From Promethearchaeia archaeon (GTDB taxonomy: Archaea; Asgardarchaeota; Lokiarchaeia; Sigyniarchaeales; SOKP01): a stretch of DNA of 64,000 nucleotides. Shown here one piece after another: positions 1-9,213 of this stretch. The translations under genes and the position numbers were made by a program. The notes under the pieces are model-generated. The model saw nothing but the letters and a program-made list of their open reading frames with translations, was not told the origin of the DNA and ran no database searches. Location of the stretch: NCBI GenBank assembly GCA_029856125.1, contig JAHQWJ010000136.1:21514-85513 (forward strand), given 5' to 3'. Each line of letters opens with the position of its first letter. Within the stretch, counting starts at the first letter, position 1.

Positions 1-808
1 CAGGTTCTGGAGGCTTTGTTAGGTTACCAGAGATTTTTGTTCCAATTAAAGTAAAGTTATAATAGAATGAAGGGCTGAAGGTTTGAATTTGTTGCGTTAG
101 CGACAAATCATCGTTAGGGTTTTGTGTTAAATCCCATGTTTCTAATGTTAGAGAATACTCAAATATGAAGTAAAGCGAAAAATTGTGAAAAGTTGCTGAG
201 AAGAAATTCTGATAGTTGAACACAAAATAATTATTAGAATCAATCGTATAATCGGCTTCATTAAGTTCTTCGATAATAGGATCAGTATTATTTTTCACAA
301 GTACTTGATTAAGAACTCTCGGATATAAGAGGGGATTATAGATTAAATAACCCTCAGAATTTTCTATGGAGCTATTAAACTGAACACTAATAGATTCGTT
401 AATTAACACTGTTATCTTGTTCGATCTAGGGATAGAATCATCGAGATTATTGAATTGGGCGATTTCAGTAGTTTCGAGATATGTGGTTTCTAAATAGGAG
501 ATCTTTAACGCTCCAGAGCTTAAATCGTCTACGAGATTAGGGTATTTTTCTGATTGATTGAAAACACCTTCTTCGTCGAATGAAAATTGTGTAATAGTTA
601 TGTTCCCAAGTCCCTGTTCAGGAGTATTAATAATTGGAGAGTAGTCATCTTCCGAAAAGGAACTAAGTTCGGGAATTATAGGGTTATCATTATTTTCAAG
701 ATTTAATGAGCTGAAATTTGAAGATGGATCAATAAGAATCAACGAGATTATCGTGCTCATTAGTATTATAACAATTATAATAGATTTCCTATAATTACTG
801 CTCTTCAT
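1..808 (-). CDS. Secreted or membrane-anchored protein, partial at window edge (N-terminal part)
   Basis: Minus-strand frame opens at ATG 808-806 (MKSSNYRKSIIIVIILMSTIISLILIDPSSNFSS...) and stays open to base 1; N-terminal hydrophobic segment looks like a signal peptide or anchor. Not in the supplied ORF track, probably because it runs off the window. Confidence 0.7.
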   Translation of the reverse strand, partial: MKSSNYRKSIIIVIILMSTIISLILIDPSSNFSSLNLENNDNPIIPELSSFSEDDYSPIINTPEQGLGNITITQFSFDEEGVFNQSEKYPNLVDDLSSGALKISYLETTYLETTEIAQFNNLDDSIPRSNKITVLINESISVQFNSSIENSEGYLIYNPLLYPRVLNQVLVKNNTDPIIEELNEADYTIDSNNYFVFNYQNFFSATFHNFSLYFIFEYSLTLETWDLTQNPNDDLSLTQQIQTFSPSFYYNFTLIGTKISGNLTKPPEP

Positions 809-1086
809 CTTTATTTTAAATGTAAATTTTTTAATCAAAAAATTAAATAAAATTAATTAATTTTTCTTAGGATTTTAATTTTTACTTAAATTTCCGTGAA
901 TGTCTACTTATACGAATATTTATATTTATTGAATATATTTTTATATCATTCATAACGTCTTTAAAAGGCATATCTATTACCTTAAAACACATTATCAATA
1001 ATGAGGTAATTAAGAAGTTTAATACGACATATTAGTTTTTTCCAACTATAACAGATTAAACATATTATTGTCGAAAATCCTACTAA

Positions 1087-2487
1087 ATGATTTTTATGAG
1101 CCCAAAACCAGATCGTACTAAATTTTTAAAACACCTTAATACTGCTGTAGACTCTTTCGAGGATTATTCTCAAACTCATTATAATAATGCTATTGCAATT
1201 TCACATAATGATGCAGATGGGATTAGCAGCTTGCAAATTATTCAAAATTTGCTCCATAAAATGAAATTCAATTATGATTATTTCATCTATAATCGATCTG
1301 TTTCGTGGGGAAATTATTTAAATGGAATTTTACCAAAAACTCAAAACAGTAGAACCGCACTAATCTTTACTGATGTGGGTTCTAATCTAGCTGAATTAGT
1401 GCCTATTATTAAAAAGCGAAAAGAACATTTTTACATTCTTGATCACCATGAAGTCGATTGCGATTTAGCTTTAGAAGAACTTCCGGAAAATTTATTCTTT
1501 GTTAATCCTACGGTTTTTGGATTTGACGGTTTAGATCATGTATCGGGTGCTACTTTAGCTTATTTGTTCGCTAAAAAAATAAATGTATCGATTATAAAGC
1601 AAGGGTGGCTAGCCGTTATCGGAATTGCGGGAGACTCCTTACGATCCATGGAAAAACTCCAATCTTTTAACAAGGAAATTTATCAAGAAATATGCGATGA
1701 GGAACTTGTATTAGATAAGGAAGGTTTAATTCTCTTCGGAAGTATGCACGAATCTATAAAAAATGGTCTAAAGAATAGTATTTTGCCTTTTTTAATCGGA
1801 TATGGTGGTGAAGATGATCAAGCAATTAAAACCTTTTTAAGTAGCATAAGCATAAACCCCAATAAAAAAATTGTTGATTTAGAGAGGGATGAAATTCAAA
1901 AAATTCTTAAAAGTATAGATATAGATGTTGGCCATTATGCTTTATTACCTAAAAAGCAAGGTTTATTAAGATTCGCGTTTGAGCACGCGATACTGCTAAA
2001 CATCCTATCATTTAAAAATATTAGCGCTGCTATTTCGATCATAAACCAAAAATCTATTACGCGATACGCCAAAGAACTTTATAATGAATATATCAATACA
2101 CTGGTTAAAAATTTAAAAATATTAGCAAATGAATTACCTCGATACGAAACTAAAAGCTCTATTTTCATTGATGCCGGAAACGGTAAAATACCACCGAGCA
2201 ATTGGTCAGACACAGCAAGTTTTACTTCCGTTAACGGACTACTAAGACCCGATAAGATGTTATTTTTAGGTGGCCTCGAGAAGAAAACTCAAATGGTTAA
2301 ACTTAGTGTGAGGTGCTCTCGGCAATACTTAGAAAATGATCACATGGGTGTCAATGAAGTTATAAGTATGATTAAACAAAAACTTGGAGGAACGGGTGGT
2401 GGTCATAAATTAGCAGGAGGTATAAGATTATCTGTACCCTCATTTAAAATACTTAAGAAAAATGCTGACGATTTTATAGCATTTTAG
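1087..2487 (+). CDS. DHH/DHHA1 family phosphoesterase (RecJ-like exonuclease)
   Basis: SHNDADGISS and LDHHE motifs, C-terminal GGTGGGHKLAGGI DHHA1 glycine motif. Confidence 0.85.
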   Translation: MIFMSPKPDRTKFLKHLNTAVDSFEDYSQTHYNNAIAISHNDADGISSLQIIQNLLHKMKFNYDYFIYNRSVSWGNYLNGILPKTQNSRTALIFTDVGSNLAELVPIIKKRKEHFYILDHHEVDCDLALEELPENLFFVNPTVFGFDGLDHVSGATLAYLFAKKINVSIIKQGWLAVIGIAGDSLRSMEKLQSFNKEIYQEICDEELVLDKEGLILFGSMHESIKNGLKNSILPFLIGYGGEDDQAIKTFLSSISINPNKKIVDLERDEIQKILKSIDIDVGHYALLPKKQGLLRFAFEHAILLNILSFKNISAAISIINQKSITRYAKELYNEYINTLVKNLKILANELPRYETKSSIFIDAGNGKIPPSNWSDTASFTSVNGLLRPDKMLFLGGLEKKTQMVKLSVRCSRQYLENDHMGVNEVISMIKQKLGGTGGGHKLAGGIRLSVPSFKILKKNADDFIAF

Positions 2488-2505
2488 GTTTAATGAATCA
2501 TTATC

Positions 2506-2811
2506 ATGGTTTTTTTCGAAGATAGCCCAAACCGAACAATTAAATTAAAGATAAGAGTTAAAACAAACTCTAAAGTACAAAAAATATCATACAACCAATT
2601 TACAGATTCTTGGATTTCAATTAATTTAAAATCTAAGCCTGTAAAAAATAAGGCGAATAAAGAATTAATTAAATTACTAAGTAAAAAGCTAAGTATTGCG
2701 ACCAATCAGATTAAAATAATTGCGGGACCGAAAAATGCGAATAAAACGATTCAAATTAGATTTTATGAAGATATATCTAAACCAAAAATATTAGAAAAAT
2801 TAGCAAATTAA
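2506..2811 (+). CDS. DUF167 / YggU family protein
   Basis: Size and pattern LKIRVKTNSKVQKI...VNLKSKPVKNKANKELIKLLSKKLSI...IKIIAGPKNANKTIQI typical of DUF167. Confidence 0.8.
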   Translation: MVFFEDSPNRTIKLKIRVKTNSKVQKISYNQFTDSWISINLKSKPVKNKANKELIKLLSKKLSIATNQIKIIAGPKNANKTIQIRFYEDISKPKILEKLAN

Positions 2812-3162
2812 TTAAGATCCAATTTTTATCATCTTTCCACACCTTAAACAGGTAATAAAGTGAGTCATACCCTCGTCAGCACTTCGAGTTTGTCTCGTTT
2901 CTAAGTGTGCTTTGTCGTAACCACATCGTCTGCATTTAAAATTTTTAATAGAACTTCTTAAATTTTCTTCCTTCCATTTCATTACTTCAGCAAGATTTGA
3001 GACTTCTTCCCTAATGGGTTGTTCAATTTTGGTTTTTAAGATATATGAATCAACATTTTCCTCCAAAAGAGGTTTGATGTAACCACATTTACATTTAAAC
3101 ACTTTCTGACCATTTGCTGTTGAGGGTAACATCATAGAGCCACATTCATCGCAAAATTGCAT
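2812..3162 (-). CDS. tfs: Transcription factor S (TFIIS/RPB9-like)
   Basis: N-terminal CDECGSMM zinc ribbon and C-terminal CRRCGYDKAHLETRQTRSADEGMTHFITCLRCG with the RSADE acidic tip. Confidence 0.88.
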   Translation of the reverse strand: MQFCDECGSMMLPSTANGQKVFKCKCGYIKPLLEENVDSYILKTKIEQPIREEVSNLAEVMKWKEENLRSSIKNFKCRRCGYDKAHLETRQTRSADEGMTHFITCLRCGKMIKIGS

Positions 3163-3235
3163 TTTTCTGGTCGAGTTAAGAAATTTTATTATTTTTTAAA
3201 TAGTGTTTCAATAACAAAAATTTATCCTTCTAAAT

Positions 3236-4198
3236 CTAAAAATTCAAACCAAATAATAAAGCACAAAAAATTACACCCGCTAAAAGATCTGCGGTTGTAC
3301 CAGGATTTAGCTTTCCATTTCGTTTTTGAAGTTTTTTATCAAATTTAATTGTTGACTTTAATCCTTTTTTAGTAGAAATTCCTCCTTGTGAAATGATTTT
3401 TGAAGCCATTTCTGAAACTTCCACTGCTCCCGGTTTACCTACTTTGCGAATAATCAAGGTATCTAAATGACTAGATAGTAATTTCAGAAAAGTATTCACA
3501 ATTGTTTTATTTATGTTTCGATTGTCCTTAAAACTATCAAGAAAGTAAGGTAAACCCTCCTTTAAAACGATTTTAAACCCAGTAGCATACTCTCTGCTTA
3601 TTAAATCGTAATCTTGAGATTTTTTAAAAATTTCCTTAAGATTTATTTCATCTCGGATGATTTCTTTGTTAGCACTTGGATTATTAACATCATACTTATC
3701 AATTTGGCCTAATCCTCCTGGATTGCTAAGTTTAATAGCCTCATATAAATGCAATGTGTCATTAACTGTAGTATCTTCTATTATCTTGCTTAATATTGAC
3801 TCAAAATCTATAAGTCTATTTTTTTTTAACTTTATGCATATTGAAGCTGCAGACGAGAGGGGGGCTAAGATAAGAATATGCCCTAATATTACATTTCCTC
3901 CTGTTTGCCACTTCATCATTTCTATGACAGACTCTTTAAAAAATACACCTAATTCGATGTTACTAAACGATTGCTCATCATTATTAATAGAAGTATAAAC
4001 ATTTTTACAGAGTAATCTTAGATTAGGTTGAATGGCAGAAATTCCAGCTAAAAAGTGCTCAAAACTTGTGCCTTTAAAATTTTTCGTTCTGTGCACATTT
4101 CCTGGTTTTGGCCATCCAGAAAGTTCTAACAAACTCGAAAGGTTTATGCACCTTAGCAAATCATCGAGCGACTCGATAGCAATTTCTATACTAGACAC
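3236..4198 (-). CDS. CitG/MdcB-like triphosphoribosyl-dephospho-CoA synthase family protein
   Basis: ELSGWPKPGNVHR start motif, GGNVILGHILILAPLSSA, NPGGLGQIDKYDVN. Confidence 0.75.
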   Translation of the reverse strand: MSSIEIAIESLDDLLRCINLSSLLELSGWPKPGNVHRTKNFKGTSFEHFLAGISAIQPNLRLLCKNVYTSINNDEQSFSNIELGVFFKESVIEMMKWQTGGNVILGHILILAPLSSAASICIKLKKNRLIDFESILSKIIEDTTVNDTLHLYEAIKLSNPGGLGQIDKYDVNNPSANKEIIRDEINLKEIFKKSQDYDLISREYATGFKIVLKEGLPYFLDSFKDNRNINKTIVNTFLKLLSSHLDTLIIRKVGKPGAVEVSEMASKIISQGGISTKKGLKSTIKFDKKLQKRNGKLNPGTTADLLAGVIFCALLFGLNF

Positions 4199-4246
4199 GT
4201 TAGAAATATTTACTTTTAAAATTAATATAGGTTAGTTATAGATGAG

Positions 4247-4558
4247 TTAGTAATAGGTTAATTCTAAAGTTCTTTTCTCCTTAATTCGATAACCCTTAAT
4301 ATCAGAGCTATTATAAGAAATCGGTCTATATTTCTCTGTTAATTTTTTTCGATGCAGAAACTTCTTGATCCTTAATTTAATCACTCTATTTGACATTTTG
4401 CTTGGCACAGTCAATTCTATGCTGTTTCCACTTCGAGAAATTTCTATCTGTGGTAATTGTTCTTCGAGATACCTTAATAGATCCTCAATATATTGTTCCT
4501 TTTCGATTGATAAATCTTTTACGTCAATAGTTAATTCTTTAGTATTATCTTCACTCAA
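4247..4558 (-). CDS. Eukaryote-like ribosomal protein L22e homologue
   Basis: IEISRSGNSIELTVPSKMSNRVIKLRIKKFLHRKKLTEKYRPISYN...YRIKEKRTLELTYY lines up with the eukaryotic L22e core ([45 protein letters not shown]...YELRYFQI) as recalled. Confidence 0.75.
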   Translation of the reverse strand: MSEDNTKELTIDVKDLSIEKEQYIEDLLRYLEEQLPQIEISRSGNSIELTVPSKMSNRVIKLRIKKFLHRKKLTEKYRPISYNSSDIKGYRIKEKRTLELTYY

Positions 4559-4653
4559 ATTCTAATCACTCTATATTATAATTAAAGACATTATTAATCT
4601 TTTTCCAATAATAATATAACAAAAACAAGAGTGAATAGATAATGTCAAGAAAA

Positions 4654-5928
4654 TTATATCGGTGTTTCTGCTCCCCACAGATCTAATGCTTGTTTTAATT
4701 CAGCATGAGTTTTAGCGTATTCTTTTACGCTAATGTTATCCATATAAGCATCAATTGCTTGCCTTAAGGCCTTCGCACCGCTTCGTGTACCACCGGGGTG
4801 ACCAAGCACACCTCCTCCGACTTGAACCGCAATATCCATTGATAAAAGCTCTATTAAACGATGAATTATTCCTGGATGTACTCCTCCGGAGCATACGCTT
4901 AAAACATTTTTCATTCCGTACCAATTCTGCTCTAAGACCTCTAAATCGGCCTTGTTAGAATTTTGAGCAATCTTCTTATAATTATTCAACACTTCTGTTT
5001 TATCACCTGCTAATTTTCCTAAACCTCCAATGTGGAGCTGATCTACGCCTTGCATTCTCGCTATTTCAGCAAGTACTTTCATGCTCATCCCGTGATTTGG
5101 ATTTCTATCAAATGCAGCATGAAACGCTCTATGAGCATGTATCGCTAAACCTAATTTTTCACATTCCTTTCTAACTGTTTGAACAGCCGCCCAACCAATA
5201 GTCAATATATCGATCATAACATATTCGTTGTTAAAATCTTTTACTAACTTCGCGCGACGCTTCATTTCGTCAACTTCAGAGGTAATATTTATTAAATAAC
5301 TTTTTCTTTCTCCTGTTTCATTTTCTGCTTTATCTCTCATTTTCATACTAAGGTCGAGCCTTTTTTCGAATCTATTAAACCTCTGATTCGATAAGTTTTC
5401 GTCGTCTTTTAATAGATCTACTCCTCCTGTCCAGATTTCGTACCCGTGTTGAGCGTGCTCCTCTGCATAATACCCTACTTTTGGTTTCGGAACAGTAGCT
5501 GTAATTGGTCTCTTCTTAACTTTAAGTAAATCCCTAATTCCCTTTATCCCATACTGAGGGCCTTTAAAGGAATTTAATATGTTTTTAGGCCACTTCACAT
5601 CGACTAACCTTAGACCATCTAAAGCTTTCATACCAAAAATATTTCCGGCAATAGAACTTAAAATTTGAGGCATATTTCCTTCCTCAAATAAATCGTTGGG
5701 ATATGCGATTTTAACATAACTATCATTTATATCATAAACTTTAGCACTTAAAGCTCGAATATGTTCAGGAATTTTAAGTGTCGTCCAAGTACCGTTACTG
5801 CTTTCAGCAGCAACCCTAATAGCTACTTTTTCAATTGAAAAACCGCTGGCAGGTTTAATTTTAAACAAACAAATTAGGTCTTCCTCATTTGGTTCATACG
5901 CTAAATCTAAAAAATCTTCATATTTAAT
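4654..5928 (-). CDS. rbcL: Ribulose-bisphosphate carboxylase, form III-type large subunit
   Basis: GGVDLLKDDEN, HAHRAFHAAFDRNPNHGMS, TVPKPKVG, SGGVHPG, VQVGGGVLGHPGG. ORF track starts at TTG 5868; homology-like reading frame extends to about 5928 (see finding). Confidence 0.9.
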   Translation of the reverse strand: MKYEDFLDLAYEPNEEDLICLFKIKPASGFSIEKVAIRVAAESSNGTWTTLKIPEHIRALSAKVYDINDSYVKIAYPNDLFEEGNMPQILSSIAGNIFGMKALDGLRLVDVKWPKNILNSFKGPQYGIKGIRDLLKVKKRPITATVPKPKVGYYAEEHAQHGYEIWTGGVDLLKDDENLSNQRFNRFEKRLDLSMKMRDKAENETGERKSYLINITSEVDEMKRRAKLVKDFNNEYVMIDILTIGWAAVQTVRKECEKLGLAIHAHRAFHAAFDRNPNHGMSMKVLAEIARMQGVDQLHIGGLGKLAGDKTEVLNNYKKIAQNSNKADLEVLEQNWYGMKNVLSVCSGGVHPGIIHRLIELLSMDIAVQVGGGVLGHPGGTRSGAKALRQAIDAYMDNISVKEYAKTHAELKQALDLWGAETPI

Positions 5929-5950
5929 TTCTAAATCACCTTAAACTTAT

Positions 5951-6901
5951 TTAAATCATATCTGGATATAACTTTGTAAAGTAATTATGCACATGGCTAC
6001 TCGCAAAAATTCCCGCCTCTGTAATTAAACCGTCTATGTACCTCCTACTTACAGTTTCAAAGGCAGGATTTAAAATTTCTAGACCTGCTGGTGGATTTTC
6101 CCATATCTCTGAAGTTTCTCGCATTTCAATTTTTTCAATGACGCCAAATGAAGTTTGAGGATTATATTTCAAAAGGGGAGTAGCAACATAAAACGGAACG
6201 TGTTCTTCGTGGGCTACTAGAGCTAATAATCTTGATCCTATTTTGTTTAAAACGGTTCCCTCGCTTGTAACGCTATCTGCTCCGATAATAATAAGATTAA
6301 CCTCGTAGTGATTTACAGCCCACCGCATAGCACTATCCACGACATGATAAACCTTTATTCCGACGTCTAATAACTCTTTCGCTGTTTGTCTTCCTTGAAG
6401 GCGAGGTTGGGTTTCGGTATTTATCACATTAAAGTGTTTACCTTGCTTTTTTGCTTCTAATAGGATACCTGTTACCACAGATGAGTGACAATGTGTCATA
6501 ATGAGATAACTATCATCTGATTCTACAAAAGGAATTCTTCTAGCTCCAATTTCAGCAATTTTTTTTTTAGAATTATGAATCATAGCTTGATATTTATTTT
6601 TATAGCGATTGATTAACTCCAAAAAGTGATCTTCCTTGAATTCGTGTTTAGGTTTTTTCAATCTATTTATTATGAAATTAAGTCCATTTCTCAACGCCGG
6701 CTCAGTTGGGCGTGCTTTAAACAGTATTTCCTTTGCCTCTTCTAATTTGTTTAAAAACTCTTCAGCAGTATTGTAATCCGCTAGCCTTTGGGCGTAACTA
6801 TTCAAAAAATCGATAGCACTTAGAGCTACATTTGTCGCTCCTTGTATTTCTAGCGATTTAATCTTTTCAGCATCTATTAATAATTGTTTAATTTCAATCA
6901 C
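5951..6901 (-). CDS. Ribose-1,5-bisphosphate isomerase / eIF2B-alpha-like family
   Basis: NTETQPRLQGRQTAKELLDVGIKV, IIIGADSVTSEGTVLNKIGS; adjacent to RuBisCO as expected for the archaeal AMP pathway. Confidence 0.85.
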   Translation of the reverse strand: MIEIKQLLIDAEKIKSLEIQGATNVALSAIDFLNSYAQRLADYNTAEEFLNKLEEAKEILFKARPTEPALRNGLNFIINRLKKPKHEFKEDHFLELINRYKNKYQAMIHNSKKKIAEIGARRIPFVESDDSYLIMTHCHSSVVTGILLEAKKQGKHFNVINTETQPRLQGRQTAKELLDVGIKVYHVVDSAMRWAVNHYEVNLIIIGADSVTSEGTVLNKIGSRLLALVAHEEHVPFYVATPLLKYNPQTSFGVIEKIEMRETSEIWENPPAGLEILNPAFETVSRRYIDGLITEAGIFASSHVHNYFTKLYPDMI

Positions 6902-6949
6902 CTATTTTTTCTTAAGTAATATTAAAACAACCATGATTTTTCAGTGTAT

Positions 6950-7207
6950 TCATTCATTATTCGTATCACCTTCATGAGAATTATTATCTTCTTTATAATC
7001 TTCAGGATCGATTTCAATAAAAAGAGGACCAATATAATTACACGAGGGCGAAATACACTCAAACATATTTGGTGTTAACCAACCAGAAACATTTACGGCA
7101 TTTTTTAAGGTAGCATTCTTACATTTTGGACAAATTCTAATGCGTGCCATTTTACTAATATTAATTAATTTATTTTGATTGTTTTTAGCATGATAAGGAA
7201 TAAGCAA
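6950..7207 (-). CDS. Small zinc-ribbon protein
   Basis: MARIRICPKCKNATLKNAVNVSGWLTPNMFECISPSCNYIGP: CxxC...CxxxxC knuckles; true start probably the internal MARIR. Confidence 0.6.
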   Translation of the reverse strand: MLIPYHAKNNQNKLINISKMARIRICPKCKNATLKNAVNVSGWLTPNMFECISPSCNYIGPLFIEIDPEDYKEDNNSHEGDTNNE

Positions 7208-7373
7208 AAATTAATCTTCTGCTCTCTCTCACCTAAAAATTGGAAGGTATATTCCATAATCATAAATAACATTTAGTCTCTTTCATTATTAATATAATAA
7301 ATTACCATTTAGTAGAAACGATTTAAAACTAAAATTCCTAATCTATATTTGAAAAACTGAATATTTTAAAAAA

Positions 7374-9206
7374 ATGAGTAAAATTGACCTAGAGCGAAAA
7401 AGTTTACCCAACGAGCCAGGCGTATATTTTTTTCTCAATAATAAAAAAACGATTATTTACATCGGGAAAGCCATAAATTTAAAGAAAAGGGTAAATCAGT
7501 ATTTTCTCAAAACAATTTATAACGATCCATTTTACGAAGAGAAAATTAAGGAACTCGTTAAAAATATTCATTCTATCAATTATATAGTTACAGAAAACGA
7601 AAAAGAAGCAAAAATACTCGAAAATATACAAATTAAGAAGCATCTACCGCGTTTTAATGTGGTAATGCGCGACTCAAAGACATATCCTTGGGTTGGCATC
7701 TTTTATTCTGAAAAATTTCCCCGAATCAGAATTATAAGGGGACCAGAAAAATACTCAAAAGAAAACCTATTTTTGGGCCCTTTCACTGATAAAAAGGAAA
7801 TCACAAGAATATTACGTGATTTACGCAAGATATTCCCTTATTGTTCTTGTATAAAAAGAGTTAAAATAAAAAAAAGACCGTGTCTATATTACCAATTGAA
7901 ATTATGTCCGGGACCTTGTATCGAAGCCATAACAGAAGAAGATTACACGCAGAATGTGAAGCAAATAGAATTGTTTCTCAAAGGACAAACAGATGAATTA
8001 AAAGAGCAGATTAACGAAAAGATGAGGTCTGCGGCTCTGGCACAAAATTACGAAATAGCTGGTTTTTGGAGAGATAAACTTCAAGCTATTGATAATTCTA
8101 CAACCTCTCAGAATGTTTTATTAGATCGTAAAGAAAATAAGGACGTTATAGGCTATTTTAGAGACAAAGATCAGAAATATATTGCAATGGTAATAATTCA
8201 CATTCGCGAAGGTAAGATCGCTAAAAAAAGCTCTTTTCCTGTGAATATAGAAGATAAAATCGTTCAAAAGAAAGATATTTTCCCTTTGATATTGGAACAA
8301 TTTTACCAAGACCTTACGCACGATTTACCCGATATCATAATAATTCCCGAGTTTTATGAAGGAGTTAATTTGTTTAAGGAAATCCTTAACGAACATAAAA
8401 CAGACCTAAAAATAAGGCTTCCCCTTGAAGAGGAATATGGTTTGCTTAGAATAGCTAATAAAAACGCAAAAGTAATAGTAGATCAAGAAATCCTAATGAA
8501 AGAGATTAAAAGAAAAGAAGAAAACAAAATTCACGAAGCTCTGGAAGAAGCTAAAGAGATTTTAAATTTGCCTAAAATACCTAGGATTATTGAAGGATTT
8601 GATATTTCAAATATTGAAGGAACAGATGCAACCGGATCTATGGTTTATTTTCTTGAAGGGCACCCATATAATAAATACTACCGACACTTCAAAATTCGCA
8701 CAAAATCGACTCCCGACGATGTAGCAATGATGAAAGAAGTTATAAAACGAAGGTACACAATGTTAATTGAGAACAATTTATCATTACCAGATTTAATTCT
8801 TGTTGATGGGGGAAAGGGGCAACTTAACGCGGGATATTCTGTTTTAAAAGAACTTGGTATTGAAGGCATTCCAATCATTGGATTAGCTAAAAAATTTGAA
8901 GAGATTTTTGTCCCTAACGAGAAGAATCCTATAATATTACCTAAAAATTCAAATCTCCTTAAAATCTTTCAAAGAGTTAGAGATGAGGCTCACCGCTTCG
9001 CTGTTAAACTTCATAAAAAGCAACGGGAGAAACGTGTGAAAAGATCGGTTTTAGATGACATTAAAGGGATAGGACCTGCGACTAGAAATAAACTACTTAA
9101 ACATTTTGGAAGTGTAGAAAATATCAAAAAGGCAGTTCCTGAAGCTATAGCTCAGGTAGTAGGGAAAAAATTAGCTGATACCATATTAAAAGAGTTAAGT
9201 AATTAG
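7374..9206 (+). CDS. uvrC: UvrABC system protein C
   Basis: N-terminal GIY-YIG (PNEPGVYFFLNNKKTIIYIGKA), UVR motif, EGFDISNIEGTDATGSMV, C-terminal HhH (LDDIKGIGPATRNKLLKHFGS). Confidence 0.95.
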   Translation: MSKIDLERKSLPNEPGVYFFLNNKKTIIYIGKAINLKKRVNQYFLKTIYNDPFYEEKIKELVKNIHSINYIVTENEKEAKILENIQIKKHLPRFNVVMRDSKTYPWVGIFYSEKFPRIRIIRGPEKYSKENLFLGPFTDKKEITRILRDLRKIFPYCSCIKRVKIKKRPCLYYQLKLCPGPCIEAITEEDYTQNVKQIELFLKGQTDELKEQINEKMRSAALAQNYEIAGFWRDKLQAIDNSTTSQNVLLDRKENKDVIGYFRDKDQKYIAMVIIHIREGKIAKKSSFPVNIEDKIVQKKDIFPLILEQFYQDLTHDLPDIIIIPEFYEGVNLFKEILNEHKTDLKIRLPLEEEYGLLRIANKNAKVIVDQEILMKEIKRKEENKIHEALEEAKEILNLPKIPRIIEGFDISNIEGTDATGSMVYFLEGHPYNKYYRHFKIRTKSTPDDVAMMKEVIKRRYTMLIENNLSLPDLILVDGGKGQLNAGYSVLKELGIEGIPIIGLAKKFEEIFVPNEKNPIILPKNSNLLKIFQRVRDEAHRFAVKLHKKQREKRVKRSVLDDIKGIGPATRNKLLKHFGSVENIKKAVPEAIAQVVGKKLADTILKELSN

Positions 9207-9213
9207 ATTCACC

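Noticed and set aside
2490-2705. 71-aa minus-strand hydrophobic ORF
   Set aside because: Antisense to the DUF167 gene.
3157-3348. 63-aa plus-strand ORF
   Set aside because: Overlaps the gap and the 3' end of the CitG-like gene on the opposite strand; no coding evidence.
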